Of a stretch of DNA of 64,000 nucleotides, positions 43,950 through 52,630 are shown piece after piece. Numbering within the stretch: the stretch's first letter is position 1; every line of letters starts with the position of its first letter. Position numbers and translations under genes: made by a program. The notes under the pieces are model-generated. The model had not been told where the DNA came from. It did no database searches and was given only the letters and a program-made list of their open reading frames with translations. Source of the stretch: Rhizobium rhizoryzae (GTDB lineage Bacteria > Pseudomonadota > Alphaproteobacteria > Rhizobiales > Rhizobiaceae). Location: NCBI RefSeq assembly GCF_011046895.1, contig NZ_CP049249.1, forward strand, positions 434,001 to 498,000. Reading direction: 5' to 3'.

Positions 43950-44606
43950 ATGCTTGTGGTGATTGTAGGAACGGACGGAGCCGGAAAAACCTCGCTGAGC
44001 AAGGCGCTCGATCAGGCTTTGCGCAACTCCGGAATCTCCACCAGCCGGCTTGACCGGTTCGGCATCCTTGATCGTGCCGAGGCACCGGCGGCGGCCTTCG
44101 TTCATGCGAATGTCGATGAACTGCGCCAGTATGCACTCGATATGTCTGCCCCTGCACGGCTTCTGTTCTATCTCTGGTCCATGGCGCTTACGGTCACATC
44201 AACCATGGCAAAGCCGGACGCGCCGCAGGTGATCATCTACGACAGTTACTGGATTAAGCATGTGGCCGTCGAAATTGCCTATGGCGCGAAGGAACAACAG
44301 GCCGTCTCTGCCGGCCACCTTCTGCCCAAGCCGGATCTCATCATCTATCTCAAGGCATCACCCACCGCACTCTACGAGCGCAAGATTGGTGATCTGGTGC
44401 CCTATGAGTGCGGAATGGATCCAGCCTGCGAGCGCGAAAGCTTCATTTCGCATCAAACAAAGCTGGTCGAGCGTCTTGATCGCTGGGCGGAGGAGCAGGG
44501 ATGGCACATCTTCGATGCGTTGCGGCCAACGCAAGAGCTGGCCGCCGAGGCGGCAGCACTTGTCATCTCCCGGCTTCCAGCACGGCAGGGTGAGGCTGCG
44601 GAATGA
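43950..44606 (+). CDS. Thymidylate-kinase-like P-loop kinase
   Basis: A 218-residue protein with Walker A GTDGAGKTS (7-15) and a dTMP-kinase-type layout (LDRFGILDR, then LIIYLKASPTALYERK). The usual DR(Y/W/H) motif of thymidylate kinase is replaced by DSYW, so the substrate probably differs from dTMP. GGAGG precedes the ATG. In this cluster it could phosphorylate a nucleotide or a phosphonate. Its last 44 bases overlap the end of the AsnB-like gene on the other strand. Confidence 0.8.
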   Translation: MLVVIVGTDGAGKTSLSKALDQALRNSGISTSRLDRFGILDRAEAPAAAFVHANVDELRQYALDMSAPARLLFYLWSMALTVTSTMAKPDAPQVIIYDSYWIKHVAVEIAYGAKEQQAVSAGHLLPKPDLIIYLKASPTALYERKIGDLVPYECGMDPACERESFISHQTKLVERLDRWAEEQGWHIFDALRPTQELAAEAAALVISRLPARQGEAAE

Positions 44607-46539
44607 GGTGAGACTGTGCGTCGATGTGGTTACGAAACCACAATTCGATGTTCAGAAGCATCCAGATGCGCTTGCCGTGCCCATCATAGGCTGATTGACG
44701 CGTTGACTGTAACATCCGTTCAATTTGTTGAGTCTTAAAGATCCCGCGTTCTCGCGTCCGGCCGTCGAGCAGAATATCGGCGGCAAAGTCATGCATCGAA
44801 TGCGCCAGCCAATTGTCCAGCGGAACGGGAAATCCGAGTTTCTTGCGTCGAGAGATCGAGGGTGGCAGCTTTGCGTCCGCCATCCGGCGCAGCAGATATT
44901 TCGTCGTATCGAACCTCTCGCTGAACTCGGCAGTCTTGTAGAAGCAGGCCCGAAGCATGCTGAGAGGCGATTTCCAGCGGATCTTGTAGTGTATCGGCAT
45001 GGCGGTGATGAATTCGACCAGTTCGTGATCGGTGAACGGCACCCGTGCCTCGACCGAGGCCGCCATGCTCTGCATGTCCAGGCGGTCGAGCAGATTGGGA
45101 AGATGCGTCGTCTCAAACACATGAAGGATTCGATCATAGGGGCTCAAGTCCTTGAGACGCGCAAACATGTCCACAAAATGCCCGCGCAGGGCGGCATCGC
45201 CGTCGATCCGGGCCTTTGCCTCCTCCGTCAGAACGGACTGCTTGTCCTCGAAACTCCACCAGTTGTAGACATGGAAGAAGTGGTCGAGTTCCTGTGTGAT
45301 CTCAAGCCGCGCCTTGATGTCGGGATCTCGGACGCGGGAAGCGAGACAGGATTTGACGGGACACGGCAGCCGGTGAAACAGGCGCAAACGCGCAAAGTCA
45401 AAGGGTGAACCCTGCACGCGGCCATAGCCGCCAAACAGTTCGTCGGCGCCTTCCCCTGACAGGCACACCGTGACATCCTGTTTCAAATCCTTCGACAGGA
45501 CATTCAGCGCAACCTCGTGCGGAATGGACAGCGGCTGGTCGCGATGCCGGATCTGAGTTTCCAGTTCGTCCCTATAGTCGTCAGCGCTGAGGACCAGATG
45601 CCTGTGATCCGTGCCGATATGCCGACTGGCAATCTTGGCGAAAGCGCTTTCGTCATAGCCGTCCGCGTCGAAGCCGATCGAATAGGTCCTGAGTGGCTTG
45701 CCTGTAACCTCCCGCATCAGTGCCACCAGGAGACTGGAATCGACGCCGCCACTCAGATAGGCCCCGACCGGCACATCGCTGATCATCTGCCGCGTCACTG
45801 CGGCCCGAAGAAGTTCACCTGCTCGCGCGAGATAATAATCCTCGCCATGGTCTTCCCCCGCGACGGGATGCGGCAGGTGCCAGTAGGTTCCTATGCTGAT
45901 CTCGCCGTTGCGATAGGTAAGACAGCTGCCGGGCGGCAGGCTCTCGATCCCTTCATATACTGTGCTATGGCCAACAACGGTGCGAAAGGCCAGGTAACTC
46001 GAGACCGCGGACAGATTTGCCCGACGGATGAAACGCGGATGCGTGGTCAGCGATTTCATCTCGGACGCGAAGACGATTTGCTGGCCCATCCGGGTATAGT
46101 AGAGCGGCTTCACCCCCAGGCGATCCCGGATCAGCCATAAGCGCCGCTCGGTCCGATCCAGTACACCATAGGCGAAAATACCGTTGAGCTTCCTGGCGCT
46201 GTCAGGCCCCCATTCCACGAAGGCCTGCAAGACGACTTCCGTATCGCTGTTCGTCCTGAACCTGTGACCCCGTTGCCGAAGTTGCTCGCGAACCTCTTCG
46301 AAATTGTAGATTTCGCCGTTGTAGGTGATGACGTATCGCCCGCAGAGCGATTGCATCGGCTGATGACCGCCATCAGGGTCTATGATGGCCAGCCTGCGGT
46401 GACCGAAAAAGGCATGAGGTTCTATGAAACTACCCCTGCCATCCGGGCCTCGATGTTGCATCAGGTCGGTCAGCGCCTCCAAGACAGGGCGGGGCTCCTG
46501 AAGGGGACTGGACGATACGGTTCCAAATATGCCGCACAT
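44563..46539 (-). CDS. Glutamine-dependent asparagine-synthetase-like amidotransferase
   Basis: A 658-residue AsnB-family enzyme. The glutaminase domain starts MCGIFGTVSSS with the essential Cys2, and the synthetase domain has the pyrophosphate loop YLSGGVDSSLLVALM and a C-terminal substrate region. It adenylates a carboxylate and amidates it with Gln-derived ammonia or another amine. In a biosynthetic cluster it may form an amide on a peptide or on a phosphonate acid rather than free Asn. It lies three bases after the nucleotidyltransferase stop. Whether it still makes Asn cannot be told. Confidence 0.88.
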   Translation of the reverse strand: MCGIFGTVSSSPLQEPRPVLEALTDLMQHRGPDGRGSFIEPHAFFGHRRLAIIDPDGGHQPMQSLCGRYVITYNGEIYNFEEVREQLRQRGHRFRTNSDTEVVLQAFVEWGPDSARKLNGIFAYGVLDRTERRLWLIRDRLGVKPLYYTRMGQQIVFASEMKSLTTHPRFIRRANLSAVSSYLAFRTVVGHSTVYEGIESLPPGSCLTYRNGEISIGTYWHLPHPVAGEDHGEDYYLARAGELLRAAVTRQMISDVPVGAYLSGGVDSSLLVALMREVTGKPLRTYSIGFDADGYDESAFAKIASRHIGTDHRHLVLSADDYRDELETQIRHRDQPLSIPHEVALNVLSKDLKQDVTVCLSGEGADELFGGYGRVQGSPFDFARLRLFHRLPCPVKSCLASRVRDPDIKARLEITQELDHFFHVYNWWSFEDKQSVLTEEAKARIDGDAALRGHFVDMFARLKDLSPYDRILHVFETTHLPNLLDRLDMQSMAASVEARVPFTDHELVEFITAMPIHYKIRWKSPLSMLRACFYKTAEFSERFDTTKYLLRRMADAKLPPSISRRKKLGFPVPLDNWLAHSMHDFAADILLDGRTRERGIFKTQQIERMLQSTRQSAYDGHGKRIWMLLNIELWFRNHIDAQSHLIPQPHPAVLEAGR

Positions 46540-46542
46540 GGA

Positions 46543-47256
46543 TCATTTCTCCCGGTGTGAGCCCCAGAGCGCGCGCGCGGCGGCAAGATCCGCAGGAAGG
46601 TCGATCTCCGACCAACGCAAGCCTGACACGTCGATTGGCTCCACGCGGTGGCCCTGTTCCATGAGGATTTGAATTCCCGCGAGGTAGTAGTCGCGCAACT
46701 TGCCGGCGCGCAGGGCTGCTTCGGTCGCAGGCATCAGATGGGACACGGCTGCTGCCGACAGTTTCGTGATGCCGACGAAACGTGCATCGGCGCTCTCTGC
46801 CGGAACCGAAGGCCCCACGGCCGCAACAGCGGCGTCTTTCAATGAGACTAGGGCATGCCCCTCTTCGACACGGCTTCGATCGACAACCAAGCCAATATCG
46901 GCGGGGGACTGGATGGCCGCCGCCAAAAGCTCCGGATCATAAATCAGATCGCCATAACAGACGAGAAGGTCATCGCCCGTCATCCAGTCACGGGCAAACA
47001 GAAAGCTGACGATGTTGTTGCAGTCCCGGTAGAAGGGATTGTAGCGAAAATCGACACGTTCGCCGTATCGGCTTGCGAAAACCTCGTGCCGAAAGCCGGT
47101 GGCAAGACAGATCCGCTTCACTCCGAGCGCTGTCATCGTCTCGATCTGGCGATCAAGCAGCGCCTTGCCATTGATCTCGATCAGAGATTTTGGCGTCTCT
47201 CCCGCCACGGATTTGAGGCGCGACCCATGACCTGCCACCAAAATCAGTGCTTTCAT
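46543..47256 (-). CDS. Sugar/phosphonate nucleotidyltransferase-like protein (PntC-like)
   Basis: A 237-residue NTP transferase with the signature KALILVAGHGSRL...TPKSL, and metal Asp in CYGDLIYD. The N-terminal GxGxR and Lys23 are intact. Similar proteins in phosphonate gene sets (PntC and relatives) link CMP to 2-aminoethylphosphonate; others activate sugars or choline phosphate. Position between AsnB and a TauD-like gene in a PepM cluster favours a CMP-phosphonate. This is inference. No strong ribosome site precedes the ATG; it follows the dioxygenase by 19 bases. Confidence 0.8.
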   Translation of the reverse strand: MKALILVAGHGSRLKSVAGETPKSLIEINGKALLDRQIETMTALGVKRICLATGFRHEVFASRYGERVDFRYNPFYRDCNNIVSFLFARDWMTGDDLLVCYGDLIYDPELLAAAIQSPADIGLVVDRSRVEEGHALVSLKDAAVAAVGPSVPAESADARFVGITKLSAAAVSHLMPATEAALRAGKLRDYYLAGIQILMEQGHRVEPIDVSGLRWSEIDLPADLAAARALWGSHREK

Positions 47257-47275
47257 TGTCTGAACCAATCTCGTA

Positions 47276-48322
47276 CTATGCCTGTGCGTGGAGCCAGACG
47301 CGGCGCAACAGGCGGCGACGATCGGGATCGATTGCTGTCGGGTCATCGGTCAGGACATGATCCTCGAAGGCCGTTCGTCCGTGCGCGATCACATGATTGT
47401 TGAGCAGCTGGATATCGCCAGCCTGCATCCCGGCCTTGATCGTCAGCTCTCCCGTCCGGTCTTCCAGCAGGCCCTCCAGGAGATGCAAGGCCAGATGCTG
47501 CCTCTCGGTCAACGGCGGCACGTTCGGCAATTGCGGCGCCTGCCATATGTATTCGGGCTGCCACCGTAGGCGCAGGCCGTGATCTCCAAGCACTGGATCA
47601 TAAGAGAAAATTGGCTCGTACAAGGTTGCCGGATTGTCCGTTGAGATCTCGCCGGCCTTCAGGCGCCGGTCGAAAAAGAAAGGCTGGTACAATTCATCCA
47701 GCAGGTCGGGAGCGTGTTCGAGGAGGATATTGTGAATTCTGCCCACGCTGATGAACTTGCTGTCCCCGCCAGACAGGGCAGGCCGGACGCACAACAGTCC
47801 AACATAGTCTGCGACAGCGGGCATGATGGGGCTATCCGTGTGGATCGAGCCGCCGGTTCCGGTTTCATGATAGCGCGGCCTCTCATGCAAAGGCCGGCCA
47901 AGATTTTCCACGCGACCAAAACGAACGAACCCGGATTTCTGGACGACAGGCCTGCCAAGTTCGAGGCAGAGACGCCAGAAAGCGTTTTCCAGCTCTATCT
48001 GACGATCTAGTACGTCAGCCAGCCCGGTCACGATCACGAAGCCGGATCCGGTTTGCAGACACTGCCGTTGCAACATAGCCGCTGCCTCGCAAAGGCGAGG
48101 AAAGGCGCTGTTCTCCAGAGGAAGGCCTGCAAGCGGAATTTCCTCCTGAAGCAGCGCCCTGTTCGCTTGCAATTCTCCCAGAACCTCGGGGCTGAAGCGC
48201 ACGGTATGGGATGAAGCTGATCCGTGATCTGCCGCCCAGGCAATATGTGGGGGCAGGAGCCGATCCAGCTTCCGGAATACTGCCAACGGGGCACGGTGAT
48301 GCGGGAAGGGGAGGGATGTCAT
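47276..48322 (-). CDS. TauD/TfdA-like Fe(II)/2-oxoglutarate dioxygenase
   Basis: A 348-residue non-haem iron oxygenase, resembling clavaminate-synthase/TauD types. The HxD pair is in GSIHTDSP (H161, D163), the distal His in NNHVIAHGRTAF (H314), and R316 should bind 2-oxoglutarate. Such enzymes hydroxylate phosphonates (as PhnY does) or amino acids and peptides. GAGAGAGGCCG precedes the ATG. It is the first gene of the minus-strand set dioxygenase-NTP transferase-AsnB, facing the peptide operon across a 218-base AT-rich gap. Confidence 0.88.
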   Translation of the reverse strand: MTSLPFPHHRAPLAVFRKLDRLLPPHIAWAADHGSASSHTVRFSPEVLGELQANRALLQEEIPLAGLPLENSAFPRLCEAAAMLQRQCLQTGSGFVIVTGLADVLDRQIELENAFWRLCLELGRPVVQKSGFVRFGRVENLGRPLHERPRYHETGTGGSIHTDSPIMPAVADYVGLLCVRPALSGGDSKFISVGRIHNILLEHAPDLLDELYQPFFFDRRLKAGEISTDNPATLYEPIFSYDPVLGDHGLRLRWQPEYIWQAPQLPNVPPLTERQHLALHLLEGLLEDRTGELTIKAGMQAGDIQLLNNHVIAHGRTAFEDHVLTDDPTAIDPDRRRLLRRVWLHAQA

Positions 48323-48540
48323 CGGCCTCTCTCAAGATATAAAAGACTGTAATTCATATACTTAGGTAGATAGGTCGTGTCGGTGCACACCTGCTGCTCA
48401 GGAGCGATACACGTTATTGGAGTGCGCTTTATCCTTAGTATCCTTCTACGCGATTTTCAAATTGACAACAACTAAAAATTGACGCACCGTTTTAATGCAA
48501 CTGAGCGAATCCCGCTCTCAACTCGAACAAGGAGGCTTTC
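48323..48540. promoter_or_regulatory. AT-rich divergent promoter region
   Basis: This 218-base gap lies between the dioxygenase set and the peptide operon. It is AT-rich and contains TTGACA (48462-48467) and TTGACG (48479-48484), but neither has a good -10 at 17 bases for the plus strand. A transcription start must exist for both sides. A strong ribosome site AAGGAGG (48529-48535) precedes the peptide gene. Confidence 0.45.
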
Positions 48541-48756
48541 ATGAACAAGGATCATCTCTCGGCTGAAGACGTGACACGTGCCGGTGAAGTTCTGCGCAAG
48601 ACCAGCACCGGACTGCTGCTGACCGGGCGCATTCGCAATGGCAAGCTTGAGCTGGACAAGGAAACATTGAAGGAAATCGAAAAGCGCTTTCCCGATGCAG
48701 ACCGCGCTTTCGTTGCCATGAATTCGCCCTTCGACCCCGTCTCGCAGTGCGCCTGA
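48541..48756 (+). CDS. Small 71-residue peptide, possible precursor or carrier peptide
   Basis: This short gene has the best ribosome site of the cluster (AAGGAGG, five bases before the ATG). The sequence has a charged helical middle (KETLKEIEKRFPDADRAF) and ends in MNSPFDPVSQCA, with the only Cys next to last. No family was recognised. Its position first in an operon with a diiron enzyme and a nucleotidyltransferase, inside a phosphonate cluster with an AsnB-like and an HprK-like enzyme, fits a leader-core precursor of a modified peptide, or a carrier to which residues are added. It could also be a small regulatory or structural protein. Confidence 0.6.
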   Translation: MNKDHLSAEDVTRAGEVLRKTSTGLLLTGRIRNGKLELDKETLKEIEKRFPDADRAFVAMNSPFDPVSQCA

Positions 48757-48820
48757 CAGGTGTCCGCAATAGGCCTGTTCGCATCGACGAACAGGCCACT
48801 TGGGTCAGAGGAGGACGGGC

Positions 48821-49759
48821 ATGACATTGAACAAAAACGATTTGCTGAACTTGAAGCGGGAGAAGGAGCGGGTCTCGTTCATTGCGCAGGTTGCGGTTCA
48901 TCAATATGGGGGCAGCGATGCCTTTCCACTCTATCGGCAGGCAATTGCGGAAGCGCTGGATAATGAGCCGCCACCCTTCGATACCGAAGGCTATTCGTCC
49001 ACCTATCGCAATTCCGCCCTCGACCCGCGCTGGTTGGCGACATCGATCCTGACCAATGCCGAGATGGAAGGCGACGGCGCACGACGTCTGTGGTCATTGG
49101 CGACCTTCGCAGAGAACGGCGAGGAGCGTGACCTCCTCAAGCAGCATGCCGTGGATGAATCGAGGCATGCTCTCTATTATCTGGCGCTTCTCGACCTCGC
49201 TTTTCCGGATGCCATCGAACCTGGCTTTCGCCAGGAACTGAGGCAGCTGTCGCCGGGCTTTTCAATGCACAAGGAGCTCTATCCGATAGAGGGATCGCCT
49301 TATGCTCGCCCGCCGACCATCGACGATTATCTGCAAATGAATATCGCCGAGATCCGCACGACGATCCACCACATGATGCAGCGCACCGCGATCCAGGCAT
49401 ATTGTCCGGAAGAAAACCTGCCGCAGGCTCTGAAGGTGCTGGATCAGCTTCTGGACGACGAACTTGCCCATGTTGGCTATACGGCCATGCTGATCGACAG
49501 GGTGGCTGCCCGCACCCCGGGGAACCGGGTCGGCGCGCTGTTTCGAAAAAGATTCCGCGATTTCAACCTCATAACCACACAGGAACTGGGCGACAATTCC
49601 TTCGGATGCAGTCTTGAATGCTGTGCGAAGCGTGAATGGTGTCGCGCTGGGCCGTCCGCCTCGCCCTTCAGCTACAGCGATGCTCCCTTGCCGGATCTGT
49701 CCGCTGAACCGTCCCAGGGAGCGACCCAAGCACCGGCCCCAGCACCGGCCTGCCATTGA
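48821..49759 (+). CDS. Ferritin-like diiron enzyme with Cys-rich tail
   Basis: A 312-residue helical protein. The expected carboxylate-bridged diiron ligands are E81 (or E83), E113xxH116 (DESRH), E177, and E214xxH217 (DDELAH), a full ferritin-like/AurF-type set. Such enzymes activate oxygen for N-oxygenation, hydroxylation or C-C cleavage. After the fold is a Cys cluster (FGCSLECCAKREWC) and then a Pro/Ala-rich tail ending APAPACH, which may bind metal or anchor a partner. AGGAGG precedes ATG 48821. The peptide gene is 64 bases upstream. A natural guess is that it modifies the peptide's terminal Cys. Confidence 0.78.
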   Translation: MTLNKNDLLNLKREKERVSFIAQVAVHQYGGSDAFPLYRQAIAEALDNEPPPFDTEGYSSTYRNSALDPRWLATSILTNAEMEGDGARRLWSLATFAENGEERDLLKQHAVDESRHALYYLALLDLAFPDAIEPGFRQELRQLSPGFSMHKELYPIEGSPYARPPTIDDYLQMNIAEIRTTIHHMMQRTAIQAYCPEENLPQALKVLDQLLDDELAHVGYTAMLIDRVAARTPGNRVGALFRKRFRDFNLITTQELGDNSFGCSLECCAKREWCRAGPSASPFSYSDAPLPDLSAEPSQGATQAPAPAPACH

Positions 49760-49777
49760 CGCGGAGATTTGCGTACC

Positions 49778-50833
49778 GTGAATTCGATGTCATTCGAGAA
49801 TTATCTGGCGTTCAAGCGCACGTCGAAGACGGCGATACGCGATGCGGCGCGTCTGCTGGCAAACTCGAACGGCGAGGAGATCATTCTGGCCGTGGGCTCG
49901 GTGGCAGAAGGTCTGGGCAACAGCAAATCCGATCTGGATTTGCTGTTGCTCCCGAAGGATGACGGTGTGGAGGAGGGGGCGCAAGCCGAGTGTTCCTGGG
50001 TGTCCGGCGATTGTATCGTGGATATGCAGATACTCTCGGCTTCGCGTATGCAGGCGCTTATAGCCCGGCTGGAGGCCTGGGCATCAGAGGCTTGGGACGT
50101 CAGCAGGCTTGCTCCGTTCACCACTGCCGAACTGCTTCTGCTACATCGCCTGTGCACGGGCGTTCCGCTGTCGGGCGGCAAGGAGGAGCAAACGGCGCGC
50201 GGGCTGCTGCCCGATCGCGATCAGGTGGCCCGTCTGAAGTTGCACACCGCACGTCACATGGCGCGAACCGTGCAGGTAGACATGGTAGGCTATCAGCGTC
50301 TAGGGGACTGGCATTCGCTTCTCTATGCCTCGCAGGATCTGCTGGGTCATATCAGTGACGGTTTGCTGGCGGCATTTCGCTTCACCAATCCGAATCCGAA
50401 ATGGCGAAGTCGCCTTCTTCATGGCTTGCCGACAGATTGGGCAGACGGGATCGTAGCAAGGTCCCTGACGTCAGACGCACGAGACACCATCTGGCGCAAG
50501 CACTATGCCCCTCCGCATATTGATGTGCATTCGGCGCTTGCCCATGCCGGCGTGACCACCGCGTTCGGACGCGCCGTGTTTGCCCTGGCGGAATGCAGGC
50601 TTGTGCACAATCTGGAAACGTCCTGGCAGAAGACGGTATCGCGCAGGCACGGAATTGATCCGCTTCAGATGCACTTACCCAGTCTTGAACTCGATGCCGA
50701 CTTCGTGATCCTGCCCGACCGCGTGTACATCGCGCGGTTGAACGAGTTCGACACCGCATTGGAAATCGCGTTCGAACATTTCCCGCTGATCTTGCAGCAG
50801 GAGATCGCGACCTCGACAGACGTTCGCCAGTAA
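49778..50833 (+). CDS. Nucleotidyltransferase-domain protein
   Basis: A roughly 351-residue protein with the polymerase-beta-type motif AVGSVAEGLGNSKSDLDLLLL (GSxxEG...SDLD), placing it among MNT-like nucleotidyltransferases. The rest is helical and unassigned, with HTARHMARTVQVDMVGYQ and a Trp/His-rich middle. I chose GTG at 49778 because GGAG is 11 bases before it; TTG 49769 and ATG 49787 are also in frame. It follows the diiron gene closely, so it is probably in the peptide operon. It may adenylylate the peptide, the phosphonate or a partner protein. Confidence 0.72.
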   Translation: MNSMSFENYLAFKRTSKTAIRDAARLLANSNGEEIILAVGSVAEGLGNSKSDLDLLLLPKDDGVEEGAQAECSWVSGDCIVDMQILSASRMQALIARLEAWASEAWDVSRLAPFTTAELLLLHRLCTGVPLSGGKEEQTARGLLPDRDQVARLKLHTARHMARTVQVDMVGYQRLGDWHSLLYASQDLLGHISDGLLAAFRFTNPNPKWRSRLLHGLPTDWADGIVARSLTSDARDTIWRKHYAPPHIDVHSALAHAGVTTAFGRAVFALAECRLVHNLETSWQKTVSRRHGIDPLQMHLPSLELDADFVILPDRVYIARLNEFDTALEIAFEHFPLILQQEIATSTDVRQ

Positions 50834-50924
50834 GCTCTCCTCATCCCAGGCCTGAGACTTCCCTTAAAATCGGTTTCATCATGGATCCATCGCTAGCGAT
50901 GGAATGGCTAGAGAACCGTGCGCT

Positions 50925-51818
50925 CTATTTCAACAATGCCCTCAGCCGTGGTGTTGCAAAATCAAGAAACGTTCTGAGTTTCAGCGGCATCAGGCCTTCC
51001 GACCTATGGAGGAGATGAACCGGTGACGCGTCACGTTCATACTGCTCCAGCACCGGAACCAGCAAGCCAAGATCAACCGCCCGCTTTGCCTGATAGGCCA
51101 TGACACGCGTTATGCCAAGACCCGCCGCCGCAGCGTCAACCGCTGCCTCTGCCGTATTCACGGAAAGGCGTGTCCGGATTGGCACCGTGATCTCTTTAGC
51201 GCCGTCGCGGAACGACCATATCTCAGTGGAAAGCACTCCATTGAAGGCTATGCAATCGTGGTCCCTGAGGTCGTCAGGATGCAATGGACGCGATTGCCGC
51301 TCGAGATAATCCGGGTTGGCATAGGTGGTCGTGCGGATCGAACCGAGACGGCTCGCGATCAGGCTGCTGTCCGAAAGCTCGCTGATGCGCAGAGCAACAT
51401 CGATGTGGTCGTCGGCAAGACTGATCATCCGGTCACTCATCGTCAGATGAATGTTGATGTCCGGAAATTTCTTCAGGAAATCCGTGATGATGGGCAGCAC
51501 ATGGAGGCGACCGAAGACAATTGGCGCCGTCACGCTCAGGTCTCCCTTGGGCGCCGCATATTCCCCGGTGGCGCGGCGTTCGGCTTCCTCTACCCGCTCC
51601 AGGATCTCGCGCGCCGCAGCAACATACTGTTCCCCGGCCTCTGTCAGCAGGATGCGGCGGCTTGTGCGCGTGAACAGGCGAACGCCGAGATAGGCTTCCA
51701 GCTCGGCAATCTTGCGGCTGACGGTCGGCAAAGGTGTGTGCAGGGCGCGTGCCGCCGCCGAGAGACTGCCGTGTTTCGCAACAGATAAAAGAAGCGCCAT
51801 AGCATCCAGTCGATCCAT
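50925..51818 (-). CDS. LysR-family regulator
   Basis: A 297-residue regulator with the LysR winged helix ([20 protein letters not shown], then [20 protein letters not shown]). It is divergent from the glutathione-transferase gene with a 120-base gap, the standard layout for a regulator and its target. Control of the PNPOx-reductase fusion 80 bases after that gene is likely. Confidence 0.88.
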   Translation of the reverse strand: MDRLDAMALLLSVAKHGSLSAAARALHTPLPTVSRKIAELEAYLGVRLFTRTSRRILLTEAGEQYVAAAREILERVEEAERRATGEYAAPKGDLSVTAPIVFGRLHVLPIITDFLKKFPDINIHLTMSDRMISLADDHIDVALRISELSDSSLIASRLGSIRTTTYANPDYLERQSRPLHPDDLRDHDCIAFNGVLSTEIWSFRDGAKEITVPIRTRLSVNTAEAAVDAAAAGLGITRVMAYQAKRAVDLGLLVPVLEQYERDASPVHLLHRSEGLMPLKLRTFLDFATPRLRALLK

Positions 51819-51938
51819 ATGTGCCTTCCACTAAACGAGAGGGTAACTACAGAAATCGCACTCTACTCTAAAAATGTGGATGCCACTATTTTTCTCCCAT
51901 CCCCGGATGATGGTATCCGGACGCCAAGGGAGCCAACC

Positions 51939-52550
51939 ATGAAACTCTACCACTTTCCTCTTTCGGGACACGCCCACCGCGCCCGCCTTTTCCTTTCTCT
52001 CCTGAATGCGAAAGCCGAGATCATCGACGTCGATCTGGCAAATGGCGCGCACAAGACGCCTGAATTCCTGAAGCTTAACCCGTTCGGTCAGGTGCCTGTG
52101 CTGGAAGATGGAGATGTCGTCGTCAACGATTCCAATGCAATCCTCGTCTATGTCGCCACGAAGCTGGGCGCCAAGGATTGGTTGCCGGATGATCTGGCTT
52201 CGATTGCGAAAATCCAGAAGTGGCTTTCGGTGGCGGCCGGAGAAATTGCCTATGGCCCGTGCGCTGCTCGCCTGATCACGGTTTTCGGGGCGGATTTCCG
52301 GGCCGATGAAGTGATTGCACGCGCACACCGCATTCTTTCCCTCATTGATGCGGAACTTGGAAAACATCCCTTCATCATCGGCGAAACGCCGACCATCGCG
52401 GATGTCGCGCTCTATAGCTACATCGCAGGCGCGCCGGAAGGTAACGTCGATCTGACGCCGCACCCGCAGGTTCGCCAGTGGTTGGCGCGGATCGAGGCTT
52501 TGCCCGGTTTTGTGGCACTTCCGAAGACGCCCGTCGGCCTCGCCGCCTGA
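51939..52550 (+). CDS. Glutathione S-transferase
   Basis: A 203-residue protein with the thioredoxin-like N-terminal domain ([20 protein letters not shown], then [23 protein letters not shown], with the cis-Pro and the ES/DS glutathione motif) and the helical C-terminal domain ([12 protein letters not shown]). I chose ATG 51939 because GGGAG lies upstream. It conjugates or reduces electrophiles, and is probably induced with the downstream fusion gene through the LysR regulator. Confidence 0.9.
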   Translation: MKLYHFPLSGHAHRARLFLSLLNAKAEIIDVDLANGAHKTPEFLKLNPFGQVPVLEDGDVVVNDSNAILVYVATKLGAKDWLPDDLASIAKIQKWLSVAAGEIAYGPCAARLITVFGADFRADEVIARAHRILSLIDAELGKHPFIIGETPTIADVALYSYIAGAPEGNVDLTPHPQVRQWLARIEALPGFVALPKTPVGLAA

Positions 52551-52630
52551 AACAATCTCGCAATCGCGCTCTCAATTGGGCTCGGGGTCGGGGCTTTTGC
52601 CCCGGCCGCTACTTCTCATAGGAGGTTTTG

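Noticed and set aside
48462-48490. TTGACA as -35 box of the peptide operon
   Set aside because: No acceptable -10 hexamer occurs 16-18 bases downstream; TTTAAT is 23 bases away. The promoter may differ or face the other way.
44563-48756. Lasso-peptide cluster
   Set aside because: An AsnB-like enzyme, HprK-like kinase and short peptide are present, but the PqqD-like recognition protein and the transglutaminase-like protease are missing, and the AsnB has a full glutaminase domain.
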